Source of the DNA: Psychrobacter sp. JB385
GTDB lineage: Bacteria > Pseudomonadota > Gammaproteobacteria > Pseudomonadales > Moraxellaceae
Assembly (NCBI RefSeq): GCF_900163785.1
Contig: NZ_FUKN01000012.1
Location: 1-64,000 of the forward strand
Length of the DNA: 64,000 bases
Reading direction: 5' to 3'
A program made the translations under genes and the position numbers. Below the pieces are notes generated by a model. That model saw nothing but the letters and a program-made list of their open reading frames with translations. It was not told where the DNA came from and did no database searches. Numbering within the stretch: position 1 is the first letter of the stretch; every line of letters begins with the position of its first letter. Below are positions 44,128 to 54,165 of this stretch, piece after piece.

Positions 44128-44952
44128 TTATGCTTCTATACTCTCTACCCAAGAAAACGCTTCTAATATACGCATCCATTGATCGTCCAATCCCGCTTTT
44201 AGCAATAACGGCTCATCAGTGATCGGATGGTTGAGCGCCAATGTCTGAGCATGTAATAGCATGCGCGTACAGTCATAGTAATTACGAAAAAATCGTGTCT
44301 GCCGTATATCGCCATAGCTGGTATCACCGATGATGGGATGAAAGACATGTTTCATGTGTCGCCGTAGCTGATGCTTGCGTCCAGTCTCAGGTATCAAGCG
44401 CACAAGGCTATAGCGGCTCGTGTCATGTTTTTTTGATACAGCGAAGGGTAGCTCCACTTGTGCCAAGCATTGCCAATGAGTGACGGCTTCTTGAGCAGGT
44501 TTGTCCCAATCGGCAAATTTGTCAGCAATGGCATCGGGCTGGAAGCTCAATGCGTAATCAATGCTACCTTGCTTTGGCATAAATCCGCGCACTACGGCTA
44601 TATATTGCTTGGATACTTCATGCGCAGTAAATGCCTCGGTCAGGATACGCGCCACGGCTGAGCTTTTGGCAAACAATAGCACGCCTGATGTCGGCCTATC
44701 TAATCGATGTACAGGAAAGACATGGCAACCGACGGCATCACGGGTGAGCTGCATGGCAAAGCGCGTCTCGCCTTTATCGAGCCAACTGCGATGCACCAAT
44801 AAACCTGCTTGCTTGTTAATCGCGACCAAAAATTCATCTTCATAGATAATCTCTATTTGGTCGGTGCTATCGGGTTCGATATCTATATTTTCCGTGCTCA
44901 TGCTATCGCTGCCATTATGATTTAAAGGATTGATATTTTGCTCATTCGTCAT
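44128..44952 (-). CDS. truC: tRNA pseudouridine(65) synthase
   Basis: A 274-residue RluA-family pseudouridine synthase. The catalytic Asp is in VHRLDRPTSGVLLFAK; LLVHRSWLDKGETRFAMQ and RLIPETGRKHQLRRHMKH are characteristic of TruC, which modifies U65 of some tRNAs. The N-terminal 30 residues are acidic and poorly conserved. The ATG at 44952 follows AAGGA at ten bases; an ATG at 44973 lacks a site. It is a single gene convergent with nothing on the plus strand. Confidence 0.88.
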   Translation of the reverse strand: MTNEQNINPLNHNGSDSMSTENIDIEPDSTDQIEIIYEDEFLVAINKQAGLLVHRSWLDKGETRFAMQLTRDAVGCHVFPVHRLDRPTSGVLLFAKSSAVARILTEAFTAHEVSKQYIAVVRGFMPKQGSIDYALSFQPDAIADKFADWDKPAQEAVTHWQCLAQVELPFAVSKKHDTSRYSLVRLIPETGRKHQLRRHMKHVFHPIIGDTSYGDIRQTRFFRNYYDCTRMLLHAQTLALNHPITDEPLLLKAGLDDQWMRILEAFSWVESIEA

Positions 44953-45085
44953 ATACAAAAAATCCTTCGTCATCTTGAAAGATCAGATGGCGAAGGATTT
45001 ATCGTAGTACAATAGTATGACAGATAATTACTCAGTATGACAAGTAATTGAATAGTAAAAATATTATATAAATCAATATCTTAAA

Positions 45086-46930
45086 CTATTCAACCGTGAC
45101 TGATTTTGCCAAGTTACGTGGCTGGTCAACGTCCGTGCCACGCATCACTGCCACATGATACGACAACAGTTGTACGGGTACGCTGTAGACGATAGGCGCT
45201 AGCGTTTCGCACACATCAGGCACATGCACCACGTGCAAACGGTCTTCTGCGATCATCTGACTGGCTTCGCTAGCGAATACAAACAACTCACCGTGACGAG
45301 CATGTACCTCTTGCATGTTGGCTTTTAACTTATCAAACATACTGTCTTTAGGCGCAAGTACAACGATAGGCATATCTCTATCAACCAGCGCTAAAGGACC
45401 ATGTTTTAGCTCGCCTGCGGCATAACCTTCTGCATGAATATAAGAGATTTCTTTAAGCTTTAACGCGCCTTCCAAAGCGATTGGGAACTGTAACCCGCGA
45501 CCTAAGAACAAGCAACTTCTCTTATCTTCAAAATGCTCACTCATCGCTTGAATAGGCGCATCTAGGTGCAAGCTGGCATACAACTGACCTGGTAGCTGCT
45601 GTAACTCATCAATCAGTGTCGTTAAATGCTCTTGAGTCATACGCTGCTGAGTTGACCCTACTTTTAAGATTAATAGCATCAAAGCGACTAATTGGGTTGT
45701 AAATGCTTTGGTCGAAGCGACGCCAATCTCAGGTCCTGCCAGTGTCGGTAAGAAAATATCAGTCTCACGCACAAGCGACGAGGTAGGGACGTTGCATAGT
45801 GCCAAGCTTACCAAACCTGTAGGCATGTGCTTTTGAATGTCGCGCAAGGCTGATAAAGTATCCGCTGTCTCGCCTGATTGCGAAATACAAATCACCAGCG
45901 AATGGTCAACCACGACTGGATTGCGATAACGGAACTCGCTGGCCACTTCAACCGAGCAGGGCACACGAATCAAGCTCTCAAACCAGTATTTTGCGACCAA
46001 ACCTGCGTGATAGCTGGTACCGCAAGCAATAATTTGTACGTTGCGGATACCTGATAGCTGTGCTTCATGACGCTGTAAAAAATCATCGCGTAATTTGACT
46101 GTGTCGCCATTGTCTACCGCCATCTCGATAGTACGAGCGACTGCATCTGGCTGCTCATAGATTTCTTTGAGCATATAATGCTTAAACTCACCTTTATCGG
46201 CATTGTGCTGTGTCGCGTCAATTTCATGTATTTGACGTTTCACTTCCACACCATCGGCAAAGACTTGAATACTTTTACGAGTCAGCTTGGCAATATCGCC
46301 TTCTTCTAAATACATAAAACGGTTGGTCACAGGCAACAAGGCCAATTGATCTGAAGCAATGAAATTCTCGCCAATACCCACACCAATGACTAATGGTGAG
46401 CCAAGGCGTACGGTAATCAATTCTTCAGGACAGTCAATATGTACAATACCTAGGGCAAAGGCGCCATGTAACAATGGAATGACCTTGCGAACGGCTTCTA
46501 GTAAGTCAGGCGTTTGTTTATAAATATCATGAATCAAGTGCGCAACGACTTCGGTATCTGTCTGTGAGGTAAACTCATAGCCCTTCGCAAGCAAGTCTTC
46601 TTTGAGCTCAGCATAGTTCTCAACGATACCATTGTGAACCACAGCAATCTTGCCTGAAACGTGAGGGTGGGCATTACGTTGGGCTGGTTCCCCATGAGTC
46701 GCCCAGCGTGTGTGAGCGATACCAATATGACCGTCGAACAGTTCTGGATTGGTAGCTACCGCATCGACTAGAGCCTGAACTTTGCCTACTTGGCGTTCGC
46801 GGTGTAGTTCGCCATCACGGATCACAGTCAAACCAGCAGAATCATAGCCTCGATATTCCAAACGTTTGAGACCTTCTAATAAAATATTGGCAATATTACG
46901 CTCAGCAACTGCCCCTACAATTCCGCACAT
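45086..46930 (-). CDS. glmS: Glutamine-fructose-6-phosphate aminotransferase (isomerizing)
   Basis: A 614-residue enzyme that makes glucosamine-6-phosphate for peptidoglycan and LPS. Cys 2 of MCGIVGAV is the glutaminase nucleophile; HTRWATHGEP and HNGIVENY complete the glutamine site. Two SIS domains follow (CGTSYHAGLVAKYWFE, SQSGETADTLSAL, GRGLQFPIALEGALKLKEISY), and the C terminus ends DQPRNLAKSVTVE. It lies downstream of glmU on the same strand, separated by about 170 bases. Confidence 0.97.
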   Translation of the reverse strand: MCGIVGAVAERNIANILLEGLKRLEYRGYDSAGLTVIRDGELHRERQVGKVQALVDAVATNPELFDGHIGIAHTRWATHGEPAQRNAHPHVSGKIAVVHNGIVENYAELKEDLLAKGYEFTSQTDTEVVAHLIHDIYKQTPDLLEAVRKVIPLLHGAFALGIVHIDCPEELITVRLGSPLVIGVGIGENFIASDQLALLPVTNRFMYLEEGDIAKLTRKSIQVFADGVEVKRQIHEIDATQHNADKGEFKHYMLKEIYEQPDAVARTIEMAVDNGDTVKLRDDFLQRHEAQLSGIRNVQIIACGTSYHAGLVAKYWFESLIRVPCSVEVASEFRYRNPVVVDHSLVICISQSGETADTLSALRDIQKHMPTGLVSLALCNVPTSSLVRETDIFLPTLAGPEIGVASTKAFTTQLVALMLLILKVGSTQQRMTQEHLTTLIDELQQLPGQLYASLHLDAPIQAMSEHFEDKRSCLFLGRGLQFPIALEGALKLKEISYIHAEGYAAGELKHGPLALVDRDMPIVVLAPKDSMFDKLKANMQEVHARHGELFVFASEASQMIAEDRLHVVHVPDVCETLAPIVYSVPVQLLSYHVAVMRGTDVDQPRNLAKSVTVE

Positions 46931-47101
46931 GGCTATTCCTTACTTTTGATTTTTGATATATGGTGAGGAGTCTCTCAATAAATCGTACGAATGATTATTG
47001 AGTATCCACAAAATAATGCTTCTATAAAAACGATGAAGCAGCACCACAAAGATTGCCGTACTGCTCAACTGCTAACTGGTATTAATGTCGTGATTAACGA
47101 T

Positions 47102-48484
47102 TTAGCTATTTTTTTTAGCTGGTCTTTGGTACTGCTCTTTTTGCGTCTGACGAGCGCGCCCAAATGCTAAGGCGTTGGCATCCACATCTTTGGTAATCAC
47201 TGAGCCTGCTGCCACTGTCGCAGTCTCGCCAATCGTCACTGGCGCAACGAGACTGGCGTTAGAACCGATAAACGCATTGTCTTTGATAAGCGTCGGTGAT
47301 TTATTGATACCGTCATAGTTACAAGTAATCACGCCTGCGCCGATATTGACGCCTGTGCCAACGCTCGCATCTCCAATATAGCTCAGATGATTTACCTTGC
47401 TACCTTGACCAATCGTGGATTTTTTAATTTCAACAAAGTTACCAACTTTACTGTTATCAGATAATACCGTCTGAGGGCGTAAGTGGGCAAACGGACCAAT
47501 ATCGACACCTGCACCTATATCGGCACCATCGATGACACAATAAGGTTTGAGATGACACGCATTGCCAATTTGGGCGTTTTTAATGATACAGCCAGCTTCG
47601 ATATAGACATTGTCGCCTAATGTACAATCGCCTTCGAACACCACGCCGACATCTACAAAAACGTCTTGACCTGCGGTCAATGTGCCTCGAATATCAACAC
47701 GAGTAGGGTCAGCAAACTGGACACCCGCTTCTTGTAAATCAGCAACCAATTTGCTTTGCCAAGTACGTTCCAAGCTGGCAAGCTGCTGACGGTTATTCAC
47801 GCCTTCAATCTCAAACGTGTGCTCAGGTTCGATCGCAGCAATCGTAATCCCATCAGCGACGGCCATTTTGACAATATCTGTCAGGTAATATTCTTGCTGG
47901 GCATTGTCGTTAGACAGTTCCGGCAAATATTTATGCAATAAAGCATTATCGACACAATAGATGCCACTATTGATTTCTTGAATGCTTTGCTCATCAGCGT
48001 CAGCGTCTTTTTGTTCGACGATAGCCGTGATATGACCTTCTGTATTGCGTTTGATACGGCCTAATCCAAACGGATTATCTACTGTCAATGTCAGCATAGA
48101 CATACCAGCAGTATTGGCCGTTTTCAATGCAGATAAGGTTTGACAGCTTACCAATGGCACATCGCCATATAAAATCAGACTTTGTCCCTCTTTTGGTAAG
48201 TCAGACAAAGTAACCTTAACGGCGTGCCCCGTTCCCAATTGTTCGGTTTGAGCAACCCAAGTAATGGAAGAATGCCCATATTGAGTGGTGATTTCTGATT
48301 TTACTTGGTCACCACCAAAGCCATGGACAATGATGGTCTCGTCAACTGTCAGCTTATGGCAAGTGTCCAATACGTGACCAAGTAATGATTTACCAGCCAA
48401 AGTTTGAAGCACTTTTGGCTTGGCAGACTGCATGCGCGTGCCTTTACCAGCCGCTAGAATAATTACAGAAAGGGGAGATGTCAT
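47102..48484 (-). CDS. glmU: Bifunctional UDP-GlcNAc pyrophosphorylase / GlcN-1-P acetyltransferase
   Basis: A 460-residue enzyme for the last two steps to UDP-GlcNAc. The uridyltransferase domain begins VIILAAGKGTRMQSAKPKVLQ. The C-terminal left-handed beta-helix shows hexapeptide repeats from about residue 255 (GDNVYIEAGCII, IGPFAHLRPQTVL, IGAGVITCNYDG). The order glmU then glmS is common in gammaproteobacteria and links both to envelope precursor supply. Confidence 0.97.
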   Translation of the reverse strand: MTSPLSVIILAAGKGTRMQSAKPKVLQTLAGKSLLGHVLDTCHKLTVDETIIVHGFGGDQVKSEITTQYGHSSITWVAQTEQLGTGHAVKVTLSDLPKEGQSLILYGDVPLVSCQTLSALKTANTAGMSMLTLTVDNPFGLGRIKRNTEGHITAIVEQKDADADEQSIQEINSGIYCVDNALLHKYLPELSNDNAQQEYYLTDIVKMAVADGITIAAIEPEHTFEIEGVNNRQQLASLERTWQSKLVADLQEAGVQFADPTRVDIRGTLTAGQDVFVDVGVVFEGDCTLGDNVYIEAGCIIKNAQIGNACHLKPYCVIDGADIGAGVDIGPFAHLRPQTVLSDNSKVGNFVEIKKSTIGQGSKVNHLSYIGDASVGTGVNIGAGVITCNYDGINKSPTLIKDNAFIGSNASLVAPVTIGETATVAAGSVITKDVDANALAFGRARQTQKEQYQRPAKKNS

Positions 48485-48668
48485 AATAGCTCTTATGAAT
48501 GTAACAAAATATAATATTCGATTATAGCGTAAATGTTTGTTTGGCGTGATGTGATGACGTTCAAGCTTTGTAACTTAGCGCTATAAAAAAATGTGTGTAG
48601 CGATACTTAAAGCCATTATTCAAAGTCATCAAGCTCAATACTCTTAACTTAATACTATTAAATAGCTA

Positions 48669-49250
48669 CTAAAGAGAAAAAACCATCATCACAATTATCC
48701 ATACGACAACTGCCATGACGCCCGCAATAATATCATCGAGCATCACCCCTAAGCCGCCTGCGACTTTACGATCAGCCCAACCAATTGGGGGTGGTTTGAT
48801 AATGTCGAAAAAGCGGAAAAGTACAAAAGCCAGAAGTAAGGCAGCGAGGGAAAATGGCTGCGAAATATACTGCCAAAAACTATCAGCCGTCATGCTCATA
48901 TAAGAAAAAGGCAATAAGGTAATCCACATGCCGGCCCATTCATCCCACACAATATGGGGGTCATCATGCCCTTTCATTAGCTCTGAGGTACGGCCACATA
49001 TCCAAATACCAAGGATAGAGGATAAAACAGTAATCAGCAAAAATGGTAAAAATCCAAGGCTTAAAAGAGGTATGGCGACAATCAAACCACCTACCGTTCC
49101 CCAAGTACCAGGCGCACGGCGGGGCAGGCCACTACCCAAACCCAGTCCAAGCCAATAAATCATGCGATCGAGCATACTGGCATTTACTGGGAGAGGCGGG
49201 CAGTCATTGGCTTTACGAATATCGGGCTTAGATAAATCATGGTCGATCAT
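48669..49250 (-). CDS. pgpA: Phosphatidylglycerophosphatase A
   Basis: A 193-residue membrane phosphatase that makes phosphatidylglycerol from its phosphate. Family motifs are GSGLPRRAPGTWGTVGGL, WDEWAGMWIT and the C-terminal PPPIGWADRKVAGGLGVMLDDIIAG with acidic metal ligands. Three to four hydrophobic helices are visible. It begins three bases after thiL ends, as in many gammaproteobacteria, so translation is probably coupled. Confidence 0.93.
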   Translation of the reverse strand: MIDHDLSKPDIRKANDCPPLPVNASMLDRMIYWLGLGLGSGLPRRAPGTWGTVGGLIVAIPLLSLGFLPFLLITVLSSILGIWICGRTSELMKGHDDPHIVWDEWAGMWITLLPFSYMSMTADSFWQYISQPFSLAALLLAFVLFRFFDIIKPPPIGWADRKVAGGLGVMLDDIIAGVMAVVVWIIVMMVFSL

Positions 49251-49253
49251 GGG

Positions 49254-50285
49254 TTAACCTGTAAAATGTTGGTAACCAGTAAGCGTAGGCCATATACTAA
49301 ATGGCGCTGGATGGGTTGGGGTGACTGCCTGTCCTTGATAGTAAAGCTCAGGACGTACAGGCACAGTACTGCCTGTCGTAATACCTGTCATATCTGCTAT
49401 TGCGATAACATCACCAATATAGGTAACAGGGACGTTGCTGGCAGGAGGAATAACATGAGCTGGCAACGTAAAAGCCAATTCATAATCGTCACCACCAGCC
49501 AACTGACACAGTAAACGCTCGGACAGATCAACGACTGACAAAGACGTGCTACTGGGTAACTGTTCTAAATTCAAACGGATATTAACAGCACTTTGCTGAC
49601 AGATATGTCCAAGATCTTGGTATAGACCATCAGAGATATCAATCATCGCTGTTGCGCCGATTTTTGCTAAAGCGGCTCCCAGTGCAACTCGAGGCGTCGG
49701 CATGTGCAGACGATGCGCCAGTGCCACGCCTTGAGTATTGTCAGGATGTTGCAACGCATAACTGGCGTCGCCCAATGTCCCTGACACATATACTCTGTCA
49801 CCAACCTGTGCCCCTGAGCGGTAGATAGCGGGCGTATCTTTTGCCAATATGCCTTGGGCACTGACGCTAAGTACTAAGCTATCGCTACGCGTGGTGTCCC
49901 CACCGATTAAACTGACGCCAAATAGCTGACAGGCATGAAACAAGCCTTTGGCAAATTCGCTAAGCCATTCGCTTGTTGCCAGACGTTTGGGCAAGGCTAT
50001 TGCCAGTAAAATACTGTGCGGCGTTGCACCCATGGCAGCAATGTCTGAGACATTAACCGCCACCGCTTTATACCCAATAGCAAAGGCAAGCTTCTCAATC
50101 TGCTCCCAGTCCGCACTAAAATGTCGACCTTGAACGAGTGTGTCAATGCAGCTAACCAAACGCGAACCTACAGGCAAGGTCATGACGGCAGCGTCATCAC
50201 CAATACCCTTTTCAAGACCACTTGATAAAGGCTGTGCGGCTTGCATCTGCAAAAATATACGCTCAATCAGCTCAAACTCATTCAT
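49254..50285 (-). CDS. thiL: Thiamine-monophosphate kinase
   Basis: A 343-residue kinase that phosphorylates TMP to thiamine diphosphate. Motifs: KGIGDDAAV (metal/ATP), SCIDTLVQGRHF, GGDTTRSD, MIDISDGLYQDLGHIC and GGDDYELAFTLP. The start lies six bases after the nusB stop without a good binding site of its own, so it probably depends on translation from nusB. Confidence 0.95.
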   Translation of the reverse strand: MNEFELIERIFLQMQAAQPLSSGLEKGIGDDAAVMTLPVGSRLVSCIDTLVQGRHFSADWEQIEKLAFAIGYKAVAVNVSDIAAMGATPHSILLAIALPKRLATSEWLSEFAKGLFHACQLFGVSLIGGDTTRSDSLVLSVSAQGILAKDTPAIYRSGAQVGDRVYVSGTLGDASYALQHPDNTQGVALAHRLHMPTPRVALGAALAKIGATAMIDISDGLYQDLGHICQQSAVNIRLNLEQLPSSTSLSVVDLSERLLCQLAGGDDYELAFTLPAHVIPPASNVPVTYIGDVIAIADMTGITTGSTVPVRPELYYQGQAVTPTHPAPFSIWPTLTGYQHFTG

Positions 50286-50291
50286 GATTAA

Positions 50292-51143
50292 TCAGTCTTG
50301 GCTTTTGGCGTCAGCGTCTTTTTTATTCGCTTTAAATTCACTGATATTGGCACTGGCTTTGCTCGCGCTATTACGTTTGACGCTGGCATTGTTGGCGCTG
50401 ATACGCGGTTTGCTTGATGCCGTCGGTTGATTGTCGCTATCAGTTTTAGCGGTTTCTACCGTTGCTGCTTCAGGCGTGTCGACTGCTTGAGCTTCAGACT
50501 GTTTGGCCGCTGCTTTTTGTGACGTGCGCAGATTGGCTTTGCTATCGGCTTCTATTTCAATGACTCGCAGTTCCACGGCCATTCTATCGAGTACGGCATT
50601 GATCAATTTGTGCGCATCAGTGGCACCAAAATGATTGTTCAACTTCATTGCTTCATCAAGAATGACTTTGTAAGGAATCTCAAAGCGATTCTGTAGCTCA
50701 TAAGCGCCAATCAGCAAAATGGCGTGCTCAACCGTATCTAATTTGTTGATATCACGATCAAGATGTTGGCTGATAAGCGCATCTAGCGTCTCAATTTGCT
50801 CTGGGATATCGCGCATCATTTCATGATAATAACCGATATGTACTGTGTGCATGGCATTGGTCGCACGTGTACGGGCAGCGATATCGTGTGGGGCATTGGC
50901 CTTCCAACCAAGCTTGCCATCTATGTCGAAGCGGCGATCAGTAACCAGCCATTCGTATAGACCTTGCATGGCAAAACGTCTTGCCTTACGGATAGCGGTG
51001 TGACTGGTCTTATAAGAAGACTCACTCATATCAAAGGTTTGATCACCCGCACTGCTGCTGGCTATGCGAGTAGCTTCAGCTTGTGGATCGTTGGCTTGTG
51101 CGGTTTTCGCAGCGCTGATAGCGCGCTTGAGTTGGTCAGTCAT
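50292..51143 (-). CDS. nusB: Transcription antitermination protein NusB with long extensions
   Basis: A 283-residue protein. The NusB core is residues about 50-195: [16 protein letters not shown] (RNA/NusE-binding arginine-rich helix), [16 protein letters not shown] and [26 protein letters not shown]. NusB with NusE (S10) binds boxA RNA and promotes antitermination in rRNA operons. Typical NusB is about 140-160 residues; here an Ala/Ser-rich N-terminal tail of about 48 and a basic, low-complexity C-terminal tail of about 85 residues are added. The order ribH-nusB-thiL-pgpA confirms the identity. Confidence 0.92.
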   Translation of the reverse strand: MTDQLKRAISAAKTAQANDPQAEATRIASSSAGDQTFDMSESSYKTSHTAIRKARRFAMQGLYEWLVTDRRFDIDGKLGWKANAPHDIAARTRATNAMHTVHIGYYHEMMRDIPEQIETLDALISQHLDRDINKLDTVEHAILLIGAYELQNRFEIPYKVILDEAMKLNNHFGATDAHKLINAVLDRMAVELRVIEIEADSKANLRTSQKAAAKQSEAQAVDTPEAATVETAKTDSDNQPTASSKPRISANNASVKRNSASKASANISEFKANKKDADAKSQD

Positions 51144-51440
51144 AGGGGGTCTGTACCTAAATTTTGAGATAATACCTATTTAAAATATAAATCAATAACG
51201 TGCGTCATCATGGTCGGCAAGCGTTCCACTCATAATGCTCTTAATGATTTGAGTGAGATTTTTATATTCTAAAAAAGGATAGAAAGACGGTGAAAATTCA
51301 ATAAACAACCAGTTGTTGGTACTGGCTAATGTCATGTGAATGCGGCTATTATCAAAAAGCCGCATCCGTAAAATTTATATCAGACAGTATGAGTTTAAAC
51401 ATATAATCTTGTTTTAAATAAAGATTACTTTATTCAAAAG
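51144..51440. other. Gap between ribH and nusB
   Basis: 297 bases. A short possible hairpin (AAAAAGCCG-type segment near 51354) is not convincing as a terminator. A nusB promoter may lie here, so the ribH-nusB link may not be a single transcript. Confidence 0.35.
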
Positions 51441-51962
51441 TTAAGCGACGTCACTCTCATCGTCAATATCTAACTGTGACAACACGGCAATCATCTCGAG
51501 CACGACCATAGCGGCCTCTGAGCCTTTGTTACCTGCTTTGGTGCCAGAACGCTCAATGGCTTGCTCGATACTGTCAGTGGTCAAAACGCCGTTTGCAACT
51601 GGGATGTTGTAATCAATGGCGACACTGCTTAAGCCTTTTGCAGACTCGCTTGCGACAAAATCAAAGTGCGGCGTGCTACCACGGATAATCGCGCCTAAAG
51701 CAATGATGGCGTCAAAACGATCTGACTCAGCAGCGCGCTGGGCAACCAAAGGAAGCTCAAAGGCACCAGGCACACGAATCACGGTAATATTGCTACCCAA
51801 AACGCCATGACGTAATAGCGCATCAATGGCGCCATCTACCAATGACTCAACGACAAAGCCGTTAAAACGACCGACCACGATACCGATGCGGGCGTCGGCG
51901 TTTTGATGCAAATTACCATCGATATGGGTCACGTCATTGCGTTGCTGTTGTAAATTTGACAT
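51441..51962 (-). CDS. ribH: 6,7-dimethyl-8-ribityllumazine synthase
   Basis: A 173-residue enzyme for the penultimate step of riboflavin synthesis. Motifs: [51 protein letters not shown] and [27 protein letters not shown]. The AIERSG-like segment carries the phosphate-binding residues. Length slightly over the usual 155 because of an N-terminal tail. No FMN riboswitch was recognised upstream. Confidence 0.95.
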   Translation of the reverse strand: MSNLQQQRNDVTHIDGNLHQNADARIGIVVGRFNGFVVESLVDGAIDALLRHGVLGSNITVIRVPGAFELPLVAQRAAESDRFDAIIALGAIIRGSTPHFDFVASESAKGLSSVAIDYNIPVANGVLTTDSIEQAIERSGTKAGNKGSEAAMVVLEMIAVLSQLDIDDESDVA

Positions 51963-52164
51963 AAAAAATCCTTTGCCTAATTGGCGTTCAATGGAAATAT
52001 AAGAGGAAACAGAGCGTTAAATATAGCAATAGATTCAAATAATTGATTTGCTTGTCGGCTCACTGATGAATGAGTCGTCAAAAAACAGGCAGTTAAATGA
52101 ATAAAAATAAGTGGTTAGTACTATGATAACATTTTTTATGATTTATTGGCATTTTACCAATGTC

Positions 52165-52947
52165 TTATAAGCGCATCTGTATGCCTTGTGATGCCATGTA
52201 CTGTTTGGCCTCTAAGACCGTATACTCACCAAAGTGAAAAATACTGGCGGCGAGCACAGCATCTACGCCGCCCTCTAAGACGCCTTCGGCCAAATGTTGC
52301 AGATTACCAACGCCGCCTGAGGCAATAACAGGGACATTCACTTGACTGGTGATGTGTTGCATGAGCGCCAAATCATAGCCTTTTTTGGTGCCATCGCCAT
52401 CCATTGAGGTGACCAGCAATTCGCCCGCACCCAACTCTGCCATTTTGCGCGCCCAAGCAACGGCATCAATACCTGTGGGTTTACGTCCGCCATGGGTAAA
52501 AATCTCCCAACGCGGCACGACAATACCATCCACTTCGATATCTGCAACGCGCTTGGCATCAATTGCCACCACGATACATTGATTGCCAAATTTTTGCGCC
52601 GCTTCACCAACAAACTCAGGCGTAAACACAGCAGCTGAATTGATCGCAACCTTATCCGCACCAGCATTTAATAGATTGCGAATGTCAGCGATTTTACGCA
52701 CACCGCCACCGACGGTTAGCGGAACGAATACCGTCTCAGCCATGCGCTCAACCGTATGATACGTGGTATCACGCTCATCGTTGGTGGCCGTAATATCCAA
52801 AAAAGTAATCTCATCCGCGCCTTGTTCGTTGTAGCGTTTGGCGACTTCAACTGGATCCCCTGCGTCTTTGATATCGACAAACTGGACACCTTTGACCACG
52901 CGGCCATTATCCACATCAAGACAGGGAATGATACGTTTTGCTAGCAT
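52165..52947 (-). CDS. hisF: Imidazole glycerol phosphate synthase, cyclase subunit
   Basis: A 260-residue TIM-barrel cyclase of histidine synthesis. It starts [20 protein letters not shown] (Asp 11 and Lys 19 type active site), with [28 protein letters not shown] and [14 protein letters not shown], the two phosphate sites. The ATG at 52947 is where the family begins. The partner HisH is not adjacent. Confidence 0.96.
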   Translation of the reverse strand: MLAKRIIPCLDVDNGRVVKGVQFVDIKDAGDPVEVAKRYNEQGADEITFLDITATNDERDTTYHTVERMAETVFVPLTVGGGVRKIADIRNLLNAGADKVAINSAAVFTPEFVGEAAQKFGNQCIVVAIDAKRVADIEVDGIVVPRWEIFTHGGRKPTGIDAVAWARKMAELGAGELLVTSMDGDGTKKGYDLALMQHITSQVNVPVIASGGVGNLQHLAEGVLEGGVDAVLAASIFHFGEYTVLEAKQYMASQGIQMRL

Positions 52948-53044
52948 AAAACCGCCTATTAATTCGTGCAAGAATACAAAGATGAATCGTATAAAATGCT
53001 ATGATACGCGTAACTATTTTACAAAACAAATGCAAAGGTTGCTT

Positions 53045-53908
53045 ATGTGCCAACTGCTCGCCATGAATAGCAAAAATCCAGCCGATATTAGTTTCTCTTT
53101 TGCGGGTTTTCGGGCGCGCGGTGGCTTGACCGACGACCATATTGACGGCTTTGGTATTGCTTATTTTGAGCCGACAGGCATACGACTTTACTGTGACAAT
53201 CGAGCAGCGATGGATTCTCCACTTGCCGAATTGGTCAGTCAAACCCGAGTGAAAGCGGCCAATACCATTGTCCATATTCGTAAGTCAGATGATCAATTAT
53301 TATGTAATGCCCATCCCTTTACCCGTGAGATTTGGGGCGAGGCTTGGGTGTTTTCTCACAACGGTAAAATGACCATCAGAGATGCCTCAGATAGCGACCC
53401 CATTAATCAAGCAACAGGCAAACAAGGTAAATCTAATCATTATATTCCAGTAGGCGATACCGATTCAGAATTTGCCTTTTGCTACTTGCTCAATCAACTC
53501 AAAGACCGTTTTGAGCACAAGCCTGATGCACAAACGCTGTATGTGTTTTTAACAGAGCAGTGCCGTTTTTTGGCAAATTACGGATTGTTTAATTGTCTGC
53601 TGTCCAATGGCGAATGGATGCTTGGCTATGCCACGACTTTATTGTTTTATGTGACGCGGCAAGCCCCCTTTGGGTCAGCGGCGCTCATTGATGTGGATGT
53701 AACGATGGATTTTGAGACCGTCAATGAGGCAAGCGATGTCATCACAGTCTTTGCCACCACGCCACTGACATCTGATGAGGAATGGCAGCAGCTTGCTGTC
53801 AACGAGTGCATTATTTTTGCCGATGGACATAAGGTTTACCAAGATGTACCTACATCGCCTGTTTATTTATCGATTGAAAAAGGCTTAGAGATTGCAAAAA
53901 ATGCCTAG
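53045..53908 (+). CDS. Class II glutamine amidotransferase paralog with altered glutamine site
   Basis: A 287-residue YafJ-type glutaminase-fold protein starting MCQLLAMN, with Cys 2 as potential nucleophile. It keeps RGGLTDDHIDGFGIAYFE and the oxyanion HNG. In place of the usual HIRxAT-x-G...N-HPF it has HIRKSDDQLLCNAHPF, two residues shorter than the paralog at 55794 and lacking the Thr and Gly. Glutamine binding may therefore be weak or lost. The start is the ATG with AAAGG upstream; a longer frame overlaps hisF antisense. The acceptor of any ammonia is unknown. Confidence 0.85.
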   Translation: MCQLLAMNSKNPADISFSFAGFRARGGLTDDHIDGFGIAYFEPTGIRLYCDNRAAMDSPLAELVSQTRVKAANTIVHIRKSDDQLLCNAHPFTREIWGEAWVFSHNGKMTIRDASDSDPINQATGKQGKSNHYIPVGDTDSEFAFCYLLNQLKDRFEHKPDAQTLYVFLTEQCRFLANYGLFNCLLSNGEWMLGYATTLLFYVTRQAPFGSAALIDVDVTMDFETVNEASDVITVFATTPLTSDEEWQQLAVNECIIFADGHKVYQDVPTSPVYLSIEKGLEIAKNA

Positions 53909-54165
53909 TTTATGTGCCAGTTAACGTAATTGCGGCTTATCGTTACTTTATCTTATTGCCATTTTCTATAGTATCAACCAAATTATATAGAGTAGGTGGC
54001 AGCCAAAGCTGTTTAGCGATATTTAAAATTTGCTTATCAGCAAGGTAATGGTCACTATTACTATCTGTTGTCACATATATTTTGACCCAAATTCAATGTA
54101 TTATTTTACGCGCTACTTTTACTATTTAACTATTTCTACCATTTAACGATTACAAGTGAGATGTC

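Noticed and set aside
51963..52164. FMN riboswitch ahead of ribH
   Set aside because: I looked for the conserved FMN-element landmarks in the upstream bases and did not find them.
52838..53044. 69-residue extension of the first amidotransferase
   Set aside because: It is antisense to hisF; the catalytic Cys must follow the initiator Met, which fixes the start at 53045.
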